The notes beneath the pieces are model-generated. The model did no database searches. It saw only the letters and a program-made list of their open reading frames with translations, and was not told where the DNA came from. From contig JAEWZY010000020.1 of the NCBI GenBank assembly GCA_023394955.1, forward strand, positions 1 to 64,000: a DNA stretch of 64,000 nucleotides, read 5' to 3'. This document shows, piece after piece, positions 51,744 to 59,544 of the stretch (positions within the stretch are counted from its first letter, which is position 1; each line of letters begins with the position of its first letter). The position numbers were made by a program, and so were the translations under genes. Source of the DNA: Bacillota bacterium. GTDB taxonomy: Bacteria > Bacillota > UBA4882 > UBA8346.

Positions 51744-52707
51744 TTACTTTCAACCTCCTTTCTAGTCGGGCGACAATTCTGGTGAAGGGGATGGTCATCA
51801 CGAGAAAGAGCAAACCAACTTCCAGCCAGGTTTCGGTCGGCCGATAAGAACGGGTTACAATAACCTGGGCTTTTCTGACTAATTCCTCCATTCCAATGAC
51901 CGAGACCAAGGACGAGTCTTTGAGCATTGCGATAAATTCATTGCCCAGCGGCGGAATGACCCGTTTCAACGCTTGAGGCAGAATGATATGACGCATTGAC
52001 TGACGATAAGACATTCCCAAGGAACGGGCTGCTTCCATCTGGCCTTTGTCGATTGACTGAATACCGGCGCGGATGATTTCAGCCACATAAGCGCCGCTGT
52101 TGATACTCAAAGCCAACAGCGCCGATAAAAATGGATTTAAAGGGATCGGTTGTCCATTATTAAAGAGCATCCCTAAAAGGGGCGGGGAACCAAAATGGAT
52201 CATAAAGATCTGGACCAAAAGCGGGGTGCCGCGAATAAAGTCGACATAAATACCGGCGCATAAATTAATAATTTTATTATGAATCACCCGGGCCACTCCG
52301 GCAAAGGTACCGATGAGGATCCCGTTGAATACCGCGACTACTGTTAAAAACAGGGTCATCAACACTCCCGATAATAAAGCGGGTAAGCTTAACCACATAT
52401 AATAAAGGGATGTCTCGGGGATATTGATTGTAATCGTATTGTTGCCAGGTTTAATAGTTAAATTACGCTTTTCGTTTCGGTAACGAGGAAGGTTTCGGAG
52501 TTCGATTTTGTGAGGGCCTTCTTCAATTTTTGAAAAAGAGTAGGGAGTTACTTGTCCTGTATTGACGCCGTCTAACCAGATCTCGGCCCCGGAAGGATTG
52601 GAGTTAATTGTTAAAACGCCGGCTTGTGCCGGAGCGCTAAAAAAAAACAGACAAACTCCCAATAATAAGAATAAAATTACAAAATCTAGGCAATGATATT
52701 GTTTCAC
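51736..52707 (-). CDS. Amino-acid ABC permease with N-terminal PEGA domain
   Basis: Start GTG 52707 with AAAGGA 9 bases upstream; an ATG at 52716 is too close to that site. 323 residues. An N-terminal signal/anchor helix (LDFVILFLLLGVCLFFFSAPAQA), then a PEGA domain (about 30-98; LTINSNPSGAEIWLDGVNTGQVTPYSF...KIELRNLPRYRNE). A typical HisM/GlnP permease follows (about 105-323): five helices, EAA loop GQMEAARSLGMSYRQSMRHIILPQALKRVIPPLGNEF, read in pieces. PEGA domains are extracellular in surface proteins; fusion to a permease is unusual. Confidence 0.85.
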   Translation of the reverse strand: MKQYHCLDFVILFLLLGVCLFFFSAPAQAGVLTINSNPSGAEIWLDGVNTGQVTPYSFSKIEEGPHKIELRNLPRYRNEKRNLTIKPGNNTITINIPETSLYYMWLSLPALLSGVLMTLFLTVVAVFNGILIGTFAGVARVIHNKIINLCAGIYVDFIRGTPLLVQIFMIHFGSPPLLGMLFNNGQPIPLNPFLSALLALSINSGAYVAEIIRAGIQSIDKGQMEAARSLGMSYRQSMRHIILPQALKRVIPPLGNEFIAMLKDSSLVSVIGMEELVRKAQVIVTRSYRPTETWLEVGLLFLVMTIPFTRIVARLERRLKVND

Positions 52708-52737
52708 GATAAACATTCCTTTTTTTACCTGGTAAAA

Positions 52738-52781
52738 ACAATACGGTCAAACAGCGTGGTGGCACTGTTTGACCGTATTGT
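52738..52781 (-). promoter_or_regulatory. Intercistronic hairpin between binding protein and permease
   Basis: A 17-bp perfect stem (52738-52754 with 52765-52781) and a 10-base loop, followed on the minus strand by TTTTTACC. It has terminator form between the binding-protein and permease genes and probably attenuates the downstream genes or protects the upstream mRNA end. Confidence 0.75.
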
Positions 52782-52790
52782 AAATTCCAG

Positions 52791-53531
52791 TTAATTTGCG
52801 GGCTTATACTTCTGGGTCAGTTCGGCTAATTTGCCATTATTAGCTAAGACTTCTAAAGCTTCATTGATCTTTTCAAGCAACTCGGTGTTTTCTTTCTTGA
52901 CCCCAATACCGTAGTATTCAGTTTCGATATCGGTAATTTCGACCATTTTAAGTTCAGGGTTTCTACTTATCGCCTCGGAAGCCACTAAATCATCCATTAC
53001 GGCGGCGTCAGCGTTGTTGTTGAGCAATTCTTGGACTGCCTGGGGATTGGTATCAAAGCGTTTCATTTTAACGCCCTTAATTTCACTGGCGTAAAGGTCA
53101 CCGGTGGTCCCGATTTGAGCAGTGACTGTTTTGCCGACAAGATCAGCGGGAGTTTTAATTTGGTCGTTGTCTTCTTTGACAACGATTACTTGTTTGATTG
53201 AGAAGTAAGGGTCGGAGAAACTAATCTGTTTTTGACGCTCTTCGGTGATGGTCATGGCTGAGATCAAACAGTCATAGTTGCCGTTGATTAATCCCGGAAT
53301 GATTCCATCCCAGTTAATATTTTGGAGTTTCAATTCCATTTTCATTTCATCGGCAACCATTTTAATCAATTCCATATCAAAACCGACATAATTACCGGAT
53401 TCATCGATGCTTTCAAAAGGCTCATATGTAGCGTCGGTCCCTACATTTAGGGCTTTCTTCGACTGAAGACAACCTGGAGACATTACCAGGATTATTGATA
53501 GTACTAGAGTTAAAATAAGAAACTTTTTCAA
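52791..53531 (-). CDS. Amino-acid ABC transporter substrate-binding lipoprotein
   Basis: 246 residues. Lipoprotein signal with lipobox MSPGC (Cys about 21). SBP_bac_3 fold: LNVGTDATYEPFESIDESGNYVGFDMELIKMVADEM, read in pieces; GLINGNYDCLISAMTITEERQKQISFSDPYF; DLVGKTVTAQIGTTGD; NADAAVMDD. Binds a polar amino acid, exact ligand unknown. First gene of a three-gene importer operon. Confidence 0.93.
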   Translation of the reverse strand: MKKFLILTLVLSIILVMSPGCLQSKKALNVGTDATYEPFESIDESGNYVGFDMELIKMVADEMKMELKLQNINWDGIIPGLINGNYDCLISAMTITEERQKQISFSDPYFSIKQVIVVKEDNDQIKTPADLVGKTVTAQIGTTGDLYASEIKGVKMKRFDTNPQAVQELLNNNADAAVMDDLVASEAISRNPELKMVEITDIETEYYGIGVKKENTELLEKINEALEVLANNGKLAELTQKYKPAN

Positions 53532-53740
53532 AAAAAACGCCCCCTATTACATTAATATAACCAATTATATCTCAACATTACCCATAGTGTAAAGTTATAT
53601 AATATGGTCTATGAATGCTGTGAAATAGATTTTGGATAAGAAAAACAGAAAAACATGTCATTTTGGTCGGATTTATACTCGTCTATTATTCGGATTGGTT
53701 ATGTTTTATAATTAGATTACCAAAAAGGGAGGGCGAGATT

Positions 53741-53899
53741 ATTAGCGAATTTCTAATTCTAGATGATAAACCCTTGGATTTTTGGGAAGTCTATTATCAG
53801 ATTAGAGAAGGGATTGGAATTAATAGTTTATGGCTGAACATTCTTGCGATTTTCAAAGTGTTGTCTGGGAAGCATCTGCTTTCAACAGCGCGGCGCTGA
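53741..53899 (+). CDS. Possible small protein upstream of and overlapping the polyprenyl synthase gene
   Basis: The frame reads SEFLILDDKPLDFWEVYYQIREGIGIN, a protein-like composition, and GGGAGGG lies 7 bases before an ATT codon at 53741; no ATG, GTG or TTG fits that site. The frame continues past the synthase start and ends at 53899. It could be a real small protein with a rare ATT start, the frameshifted N-terminus of the synthase, or chance. Unknown function. Confidence 0.3.
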   Translation: MSEFLILDDKPLDFWEVYYQIREGIGINSLWLNILAIFKVLSGKHLLSTARR

Positions 53900-54819
53900 T
53901 TGAAGCGGAGATAATGGAGGCAATTGAGGACAGCCAAGGAGCGGTCCGGGATATTTGTTTCCACATTTTAAACGCGGGCGGTAAAAGGGTGCGGCCTTTA
54001 TTGGTTTGGCACAGCGGTTTAATGTTCGGGTCGGGCTCGGAAGAGTTAAAGCGGACCGCGGTAGCGGTGGAATTGATTCACATGGCCTCTTTAGTCCATG
54101 ATGATCTGATTGACGAGTCCGAACTCAGACGTAATCGGCCCACGATTCAAAAACAGTGGGGCAATCACCGGGCAGTGCTTGGGGGTGATTACCTTTTTGC
54201 CAAGGCTTTTGGAGTGCTGGCGGATATTGGATTAGTCAAACCCCTTGGGATTATAGTTCAGGCAATTCAAGACATGTGCCAGGGGGAAATATTGCAAGAT
54301 GGGGACCAGTTCGACTCCAAGGTAAGCCTGGAGCGCTACTATGACCGGATTACCAAAAAAACCGCGGTCTTATTGGAAGCCTCATGTAAGGCAGGGGCTT
54401 TAGTTTCGGGAGCAACGGAACTCCAAGCGGCGGCTATCGGCCGTTTTGGATTGAACCTAGGGTTGGCCTTTCAGATAATCGATGACATCTTAGATTTGTG
54501 CGGGGACAAGTATAAGATGGGCAAACCGAAATACACCGACATAATTAATGGCAATTTGACCTTACCAATTATTCTCCTGTTGGAACATTCCAAATACAAA
54601 GGATGGCTGATGGAAATATTCAAAGAAAGAGATTTGGGCCAACCGATCCTGATGGAAATCGAAAAAGCGGTTAAGGAATCGGGAATCATGGACCGGGCCT
54701 TTGCAATCGGAGTATCCCATCTTGATCAAGCCCGTAATATATTAAAAAACTACCAGGAGAACCAGGCATCCGAATTTTTGGAAGACTTGATTAACATGTT
54801 GCAAGCGAGAGCTAATTGA
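53830..54819 (+). CDS. Trans-polyprenyl diphosphate synthase (heptaprenyl-type)
   Basis: 329 residues. All-helical isoprenyl synthase: AGGKRVRPLLVWHSG, first Asp-rich motif VHDDLIDESELRRN, then GGDYLFAKAFG, and second motif FQIIDDILDLCGD. Matches long-chain polyprenyl synthases (HepT/IspB type). The SD is weak (GGA about 13 bases upstream), so translation may depend on the overlapping upstream frame. Product length is not readable; the YtpB-like gene about 3 kb away suggests a C35 product. No hepS-like partner nearby. Confidence 0.88.
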   Translation: MAEHSCDFQSVVWEASAFNSAALIEAEIMEAIEDSQGAVRDICFHILNAGGKRVRPLLVWHSGLMFGSGSEELKRTAVAVELIHMASLVHDDLIDESELRRNRPTIQKQWGNHRAVLGGDYLFAKAFGVLADIGLVKPLGIIVQAIQDMCQGEILQDGDQFDSKVSLERYYDRITKKTAVLLEASCKAGALVSGATELQAAAIGRFGLNLGLAFQIIDDILDLCGDKYKMGKPKYTDIINGNLTLPIILLLEHSKYKGWLMEIFKERDLGQPILMEIEKAVKESGIMDRAFAIGVSHLDQARNILKNYQENQASEFLEDLINMLQARAN

Positions 54820-54891
54820 TGAGCGCAGATTTTAATAATGAAGGACATTTTCCACCTCTTCATTTAGCATTGCTTGTATCCTGGATACGTT

Positions 54892-55656
54892 TTAGCAAGG
54901 ATGAAAAAAAACCATCGCACAAACAAACCCTGAAAAGATTAGTAGGAACCAATCAGTGGCGCGGGTTTTAAAGACCGCTTTGGTACGAACTTCGGAATAG
55001 CACCTTGATTCCATCGCAAGCGCCATTTCATCAGTACGGATAAAAATATGAAATAAAAGTGGAAATAAAAGAAGCATGACGCGTTTGACGGGACTTTTTC
55101 TTCCTTCAACACAGCGGGCTTTTTGGGCTTCCTGTATTTCAGAGACTTGGTCGAAAATAAGCGGAATAAGAACAAAAGTCAAGCTAAACATCGTTGCGAA
55201 TTTTGCTTCCCGAATAAATGGTATGGGACGGAGAAACCATTCGATCACATTTTTCAATAATGAAAGAGAAGTTGTTCCCGTTAAAATCAAACTTAAGATA
55301 AAGATTAAAATAAGCCGCCATCCAAAAAACAAGCCTGAACTTAACCCCTCCCAGGAAACGCAATGAATAGGAAGCCCAGGAATGGGTCTCCCGGGAACGC
55401 TGATAGAATGGGTTACAATCACGATACCGATTAAAAAAAGAAAATATCGTATTTGAATAATTAGTTTTTTGATGGGTAATCCGGAATAAATTAGCGCCAT
55501 TACAAAGATAAAGGTTAAAAGGGACAACCAACGGGCTTGATTGGCGATGCCGGCGGCGATAGTGAATAGAATCATGCATATTAACTTAATGCGGCCGTCC
55601 ATATCATGGACTATTGATTTTTTGGGGAGATAATGAAAAACAGTCAGTTCAGCCAT
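54892..55656 (-). CDS. ecfT: ECF transporter transmembrane subunit
   Basis: 254 residues with four to five membrane helices: CMILFTIAAGIANQARWLSLLTFIFVMAL, then LILIFILSLILTGTTSLSLL. Coupling helices with the AxxARG-like sites are at EIQEAQKARCVEGRK. It links the ATPase to the substrate component. It overlaps ecfA by 13 bases. Third gene of bioY-ecfA-ecfT. Confidence 0.87.
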   Translation of the reverse strand: MAELTVFHYLPKKSIVHDMDGRIKLICMILFTIAAGIANQARWLSLLTFIFVMALIYSGLPIKKLIIQIRYFLFLIGIVIVTHSISVPGRPIPGLPIHCVSWEGLSSGLFFGWRLILIFILSLILTGTTSLSLLKNVIEWFLRPIPFIREAKFATMFSLTFVLIPLIFDQVSEIQEAQKARCVEGRKSPVKRVMLLLFPLLFHIFIRTDEMALAMESRCYSEVRTKAVFKTRATDWFLLIFSGFVCAMVFFHPC

Positions 55657-56393
55657 GTCATAGTCTCGACCTTTCTGTCCTCTCCATAAGGCCTTTTGAT
55701 GCCGTGCAATTCTAATTCGTCGATTAACCGGCTTGGATTACTATCCTTTACGATGCGGCCCTTTTTCATAATTATCAGCCGGTTCGCATGAGCAAGAACC
55801 TTTTCCAGTTCATGGGTGACTAAGATGATGGAGTGTCCCTTGCGGTGCAGGGAAATAATCTGCCTTAATACCTGAACTACTCCTGGGTAGTCCAGTCCCG
55901 TGAATGGTTCATCAAAAACAATAATTTTAGGCTTCATGGCAAGGACACCCGCTACCGCCAGTCTTTTTTTCTGCCCTCCGGACAAGGTATGGGGCTGCTG
56001 TTTGGCTAGAACGTCTAATTCCACAGCTTCAAGGGCTTGTTTAACCCGTTCGTCAACTTCCTCACGGGATAAGTTAAGGTTTTCAGGACCAAAGGCTACG
56101 TCTTCGGCAACGGTTTGAGCGACGATTTGGGTATCGGAATTTTGAAAGATCAATCCGATTTTTTTTCGAGCATTGACAAGATTTTTGGTGATGGGTTCCC
56201 CTTCCAAAAGGACCTTTCCTCTAGTTGGCAGGAAAAGGCCGTTAAAATGCCGGACTAAAACAGTTTTCCCCGAACCGTTATCTCCGGCGATAATTGCAAA
56301 GTCACCCTCTTCGATTGCCAAGTTAATATCATTGATGGCAATGGTACCATTTGAAAAGACATGTGTTAATCCTTGGGTTTCAAGAATAATCAT
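55644..56393 (-). CDS. ecfA: ECF transporter ATPase
   Basis: 249 residues. Walker A GDNGSGKTVLVRHFNG, Q-loop IFQNSDTQIV, signature LSGGQKKRLAVAGVLA, Walker B IIVFDEPFTGLD, H-loop VTHE. The N-terminus ETQGLTHVFSNGTIAINDINLAI and the QNSDTQIVAQTVAEDVAFGPENL segment are typical of CbiO/BioM/EcfA. Only one ATPase gene in the operon, so it may act as a homodimer. Start directly after the bioY stop. Confidence 0.93.
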   Translation of the reverse strand: MIILETQGLTHVFSNGTIAINDINLAIEEGDFAIIAGDNGSGKTVLVRHFNGLFLPTRGKVLLEGEPITKNLVNARKKIGLIFQNSDTQIVAQTVAEDVAFGPENLNLSREEVDERVKQALEAVELDVLAKQQPHTLSGGQKKRLAVAGVLAMKPKIIVFDEPFTGLDYPGVVQVLRQIISLHRKGHSIILVTHELEKVLAHANRLIIMKKGRIVKDSNPSRLIDELELHGIKRPYGEDRKVETMTWLN

Positions 56394-56969
56394 TTAATCT
56401 CCCGCTCTTTGTGATGAATTAAAGAACATTTGCTGCAGCAAAGGGCCTAATGCATGGCTCAACGATAAGGCAATAATAATTTTAATAATGATACCGGGGA
56501 TAAAGGGTAAAAGACCAAAGGTCAAAGCTTTTTCCCAAGGAAGCCTTAATAATAATTTAAGCCAGGGAACGCCCACGCCAAAGATGATTATATTTCCGAT
56601 AATCAAGGCAACTAAGCTTTTAAAGAACGAGGTTTTGCCTCTTTGTGATATTGCCCCGATAACAATAGCGCTAACTAAGTATCCGAATAAAAAGCCGCCC
56701 GTCGGCCCAAAAAGGACCGCTAATCCGGATTTTCCGCCTGCGAAAACCGGAAGCCCAAGGGCGCCTAGGAAGAGGAACAGTCCCACACTGGCGCCTCCGG
56801 AAGATGCTCCTAAAAGTAATCCGGCGAGCATTACAAAGAAATCCGCCAAGGCGATGGGGACGGGACTAAGCGGAATTGGGAAGCTGATGTAGCCACCGAC
56901 TATAATTAAGGCCGCAAATAGGGACGTAAAAACCATCTTGCGGATGTCCGGGGAATGAATTTGACTCAT
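56394..56969 (-). CDS. bioY: Biotin ECF transporter substrate-binding component BioY
   Basis: 191 residues, six hydrophobic helices. BioY pattern: FTSLFAALIIVGGYISFPIPLSPVPIALADFFVMLAGLLLG, read in pieces; GASVGLFLFLGALGLPVFAGGKSGLAVLFGPTGGFLFGYL; biotin-contact GPTGGFL. Captures biotin with high affinity. First gene after the BirA-like operator at 57050-57084. Confidence 0.95.
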   Translation of the reverse strand: MSQIHSPDIRKMVFTSLFAALIIVGGYISFPIPLSPVPIALADFFVMLAGLLLGASSGGASVGLFLFLGALGLPVFAGGKSGLAVLFGPTGGFLFGYLVSAIVIGAISQRGKTSFFKSLVALIIGNIIIFGVGVPWLKLLLRLPWEKALTFGLLPFIPGIIIKIIIALSLSHALGPLLQQMFFNSSQRAGD

Positions 56970-57028
56970 ATAAGGCGCTCCTTTTCTTGTTAAGTAGCGA
57001 AGTTTCTCTAAAAGAATTGATTAGGGAT

Positions 57029-57057
57029 ATTTTAAATAAAAAACAATAGATTGTCAA
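57029..57057 (-). promoter_or_regulatory. Promoter of the bioY operon
   Basis: On the minus strand -35 TTGACA (57052-57057) and -10 TAAAAT (57029-57034) are separated by 17 bases. The -35 hexamer lies inside the right half of the BirA-like operator, so bound repressor would block RNA polymerase. Confidence 0.75.
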
Positions 57058-57084
57058 CCCAATTATAAAAAGCAAGTTGACAAT
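57050..57084 (-). promoter_or_regulatory. BirA-type biotin operator
   Basis: An inverted repeat: ATTGTCAAC (57050-57058) and GTTGACAAT (57076-57084). Measured as TTGTCAACC-N15-AGTTGACAA it matches the spacing of the known BirA consensus (TTGTAAACC-N14-16-GGTTTACAA). The downstream genes import biotin, which supports the call. BirA itself is not in the window. Confidence 0.8.
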
Positions 57085-57136
57085 CGTCATTTTTGACTCC
57101 ATTAGTGAAATGGATGTCCTTGGCTATAAGGCAGGG

Positions 57137-58168
57137 TTAAATTTGCTTGACACCCCTTAATAATCTGCAACAACAGTGGTAAATCCTGCATTTTACGCCG
57201 CCTTTTGCGACAAGCTCCATGCTAATCTTTTTATTCTCCGGACTAAGCGCTTTAGGATCCGACAGATACATCGCCAAAAGACCGCGAATTACGGTAAGAT
57301 GAAACTTTGAATTGGGAAGCGCCAGGCAAGCGCGGAGTGATTGGTTGAGGAAATAGGCCAGCCTGTTCAAGCACTGGGAGCTATTTTGATAATTAGCGGT
57401 AAAGTTATAATCTTCCATCTCCGCATCTTCCCCGGCGTCGATGAAGTAGTCTAATAGAATATGCAGGCCGGTGACCCAAGGAAAATAGGCCCGGTCGATA
57501 GCCTCCACCAATTGGGGTTTTAATTTTGGAGCGGCGGAAACAGCAAAAAGCAGAAACATACCCAAAGTTGAACCGGTAGCCGCGGCATACTCCCACCAAA
57601 ATATGGGGGTTGCCGGATCTAGGTTTTGCTGGGCCCAGTCTTGTAAACGGCTTTCACGGATTTTTAAAGCTATATGTTTGTATGACTGTAATTGGGAATA
57701 CTGTTTCACATATTTGGAGATTTCCGGCATTACCAGATGGTATGAAGGTAGCTGCCGCAATTGTTGACGGCAGGTAGTAATTAATTGCTCCAGGTAGCCG
57801 TTGTCGTTTTTAAAGGGATAATAAGTATAATAATCGGAGAGGGGGCGGGCCGGATCAATGGCATCCTCCATTGCCAGGTGAAGTTGGGAAAATGCCGATT
57901 CATCCATGACCCCGGCCCGGTCGCAAAGGTTGTCCAGATAATCGCTGATGGTCTGGAGGGCGACAATGAACCGGACGGTACTTGGTAAATCGTTCTGCGG
58001 ATAGAGGGCATAGACGCTGCCGCCTTGGGCGTGAAATTTTTTCGCCCTGATACTGGCTAAGGCCTGGACCCGTAATTCCCGGTCGGGTATTTGTTCCGCC
58101 CTGGCGATCCAATAATCAAGCTCCTTTGAGACTAATGGGAATACATGCGAAATAAAACGGATAATCAT
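57137..58168 (-). CDS. ytpB: YtpB-like (DUF2600) terpene synthase, tetraprenyl-beta-curcumene synthase type
   Basis: ATG 58168 with GGGAG 9 bases upstream; 343 residues. DUF2600 pattern: FPLVSKELDYWIARAEQIPD, ALQTISDYLDNLCDRAGV, YTYYPFKNDNGYLEQLI, PIFWWEYAAATGSTLGMFLLFA, DYFIDAGEDAEMEDYNF and CLNRLAYFLNQS. In Bacillus YtpB converts heptaprenyl diphosphate to tetraprenyl-beta-curcumene, precursor of C35 sesquarterpenes of spores. A squalene-hopene-type cyclase for the next step is not in the window. Confidence 0.88.
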   Translation of the reverse strand: MIIRFISHVFPLVSKELDYWIARAEQIPDRELRVQALASIRAKKFHAQGGSVYALYPQNDLPSTVRFIVALQTISDYLDNLCDRAGVMDESAFSQLHLAMEDAIDPARPLSDYYTYYPFKNDNGYLEQLITTCRQQLRQLPSYHLVMPEISKYVKQYSQLQSYKHIALKIRESRLQDWAQQNLDPATPIFWWEYAAATGSTLGMFLLFAVSAAPKLKPQLVEAIDRAYFPWVTGLHILLDYFIDAGEDAEMEDYNFTANYQNSSQCLNRLAYFLNQSLRACLALPNSKFHLTVIRGLLAMYLSDPKALSPENKKISMELVAKGGVKCRIYHCCCRLLRGVKQI

Positions 58169-58478
58169 TTTAGTATTCTCCCGCAACTAATTTTGGCGTG
58201 AGGTACGAGTGTTAGAGTAGTCCCTATGATACCTACCTTTTGTTACTTAACCGGCGCGCTTTTTTGGTTAGTTGAAATCAAATTTTTTCCGCGTCAAAAA
58301 ATTTACCATTTTTTATTATAATTAAAGAAGGAAAAAATATAATTATAAAAAATAATTAAGAGAAAGATGTAATCAATTATACTATAAAAACGAGTAAAGC
58401 CGGTAACAAACTGAAAATGGCCTTTGATCATTAGGAGTAATATTTTTCGGGGATAAATAGTTACTTGGTAGCCTTTGA
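58169..58478. other. Intergenic region between divergent genes, with a dispersed repeat copy
   Basis: About 310 bases. A GGCGTGAGG-type repeat core lies at 58195-58210, followed by a strongly AT-rich stretch (58290-58380) with overlapping inverted repeats. No gene seen. Confidence 0.4.
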
Positions 58479-59192
58479 TTGAAAACATTTTCGGATTTAA
58501 ACTGGGATAAAGGAGTGAAACCCATTAATTCGCTGCTATATGCTAAAAACCTTTTTGATCAGGAACATTCCATCGCTCCTGGTATTTTTGACGGACTTTA
58601 TTATGCCTGGGAAGTGTTGCCTAGAATCAAAGATTTTATCAAAGAATTGGCCCGGCATTTACCGGGAGATTTTGAGAGAATCGCCGAAAATGTCTGGGTA
58701 GGGAAAGGAACTGAAATTGACGATTGGGCGCGGATCAAAGGTCCGGCGATTATCGGCCATGATTGCGCCATAAGGCATGGGGCTTATATCCGTGAGAACG
58801 TGATCATCGGAAACGGAGTAGTGGTTGGGAATTCGACGGAACTAAAGAATGCTTTGCTCTTTGATAAAGTTGAGGCGCCCCATTTTAATTATGTGGGCGA
58901 TTCGGTCCTTGGCTACAAGGCCCATTTGGGAGCGGGAGTGATCTTATCCAATCTTAAGTCTGCGAAAGATAGCATTCGAATCCCAGTAGGTGATGGTGAA
59001 AGCTTGGACACCGGGTTGAAAAAGTTCGGGGCTTTAATCGGGGATTTTGCTGAAATCGGCTGTAACGCGGTTTTGAATCCGGGGACGATTATCGGAAGGG
59101 AAAGCGTTGTTTATCCCTTAACCATGGTCAGAGGGCTCATTTCGGAGAGACATATTTTGAAAAACGACGGTAGTTTAATTTCCAAAAAATAA
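58479..59192 (+). CDS. Left-handed beta-helix acyl/nucleotidyl-transferase-like protein (GlmU C-terminal-like)
   Basis: Frame from TTG 58479 is 237 residues, but that codon has no SD. AAAGGAG at 58511-58517 instead points to an ATT at 58524 (residue 16), which gives 222 residues. Beta-helix hexapeptide region about 65-200: VWVGKGTEIDDWARIKGPAIIGHDCAIRHGAYIRENVIIGNG, read in pieces; NSTELKNALLFDKVEAPHFNYVGDSVLGYKAHLGAGVILSN, a GlmU/acyltransferase signature. The N-terminal part (NSLLYAKNLFDQEHSIAPGIFDGLYYAWEVLPRI) is typical of standalone UDP-sugar acyltransferase-like proteins. Substrate unknown. Confidence 0.78.
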   Translation: MKTFSDLNWDKGVKPINSLLYAKNLFDQEHSIAPGIFDGLYYAWEVLPRIKDFIKELARHLPGDFERIAENVWVGKGTEIDDWARIKGPAIIGHDCAIRHGAYIRENVIIGNGVVVGNSTELKNALLFDKVEAPHFNYVGDSVLGYKAHLGAGVILSNLKSAKDSIRIPVGDGESLDTGLKKFGALIGDFAEIGCNAVLNPGTIIGRESVVYPLTMVRGLISERHILKNDGSLISKK

Positions 59193-59249
59193 AATATTTT
59201 TAACCTATAGATCTTGGTTGCCTCTTTCCCAATTAAGTGATATAATTTT

Positions 59250-59512
59250 TTCAAATTTATTAACTCAATGCGGCAATGACGGAGTTGACTAAGCCAAACG
59301 CGGTGACAATAGAGAACGGGTGGCGCTGCAAACCCGCCGGACGCGATTGGTGAATTACCTTCCCGAGCTTTTGGCCGAAACCCGAAACGGTGAGTAGGTT
59401 TAAATGGGTCCGCCCATTATCGCGGTTAGAGGCGCGTCGAGCGGTTTGGCGCGTGAAATAAGGTGGTACCACGGCCCTTCGTCCTTATGTTAGGATGAGG
59501 GTCTTTTTGTTT
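59250..59512 (+). promoter_or_regulatory. T-box leader (tyrosine-type) of tyrS
   Basis: A specifier region TGAAT-TAC-CTTCCCGAG has TAC (59356-59358), a Tyr codon. The T-box core TGGTACCACG is at 59464-59473, followed by a terminator stem (about 59474-59502) and T-run before tyrS. Uncharged tRNA-Tyr would open expression of tyrS. Confidence 0.9.
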
Positions 59513-59544
59513 TGGTAAAGGAGAATAAATGAGGAGGTCAAAGA

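Noticed and set aside
55184..55579. 131-codon minus-strand frame inside ecfT
   Set aside because: Alternative frame of the transmembrane subunit gene; no ribosome site and no family similarity.
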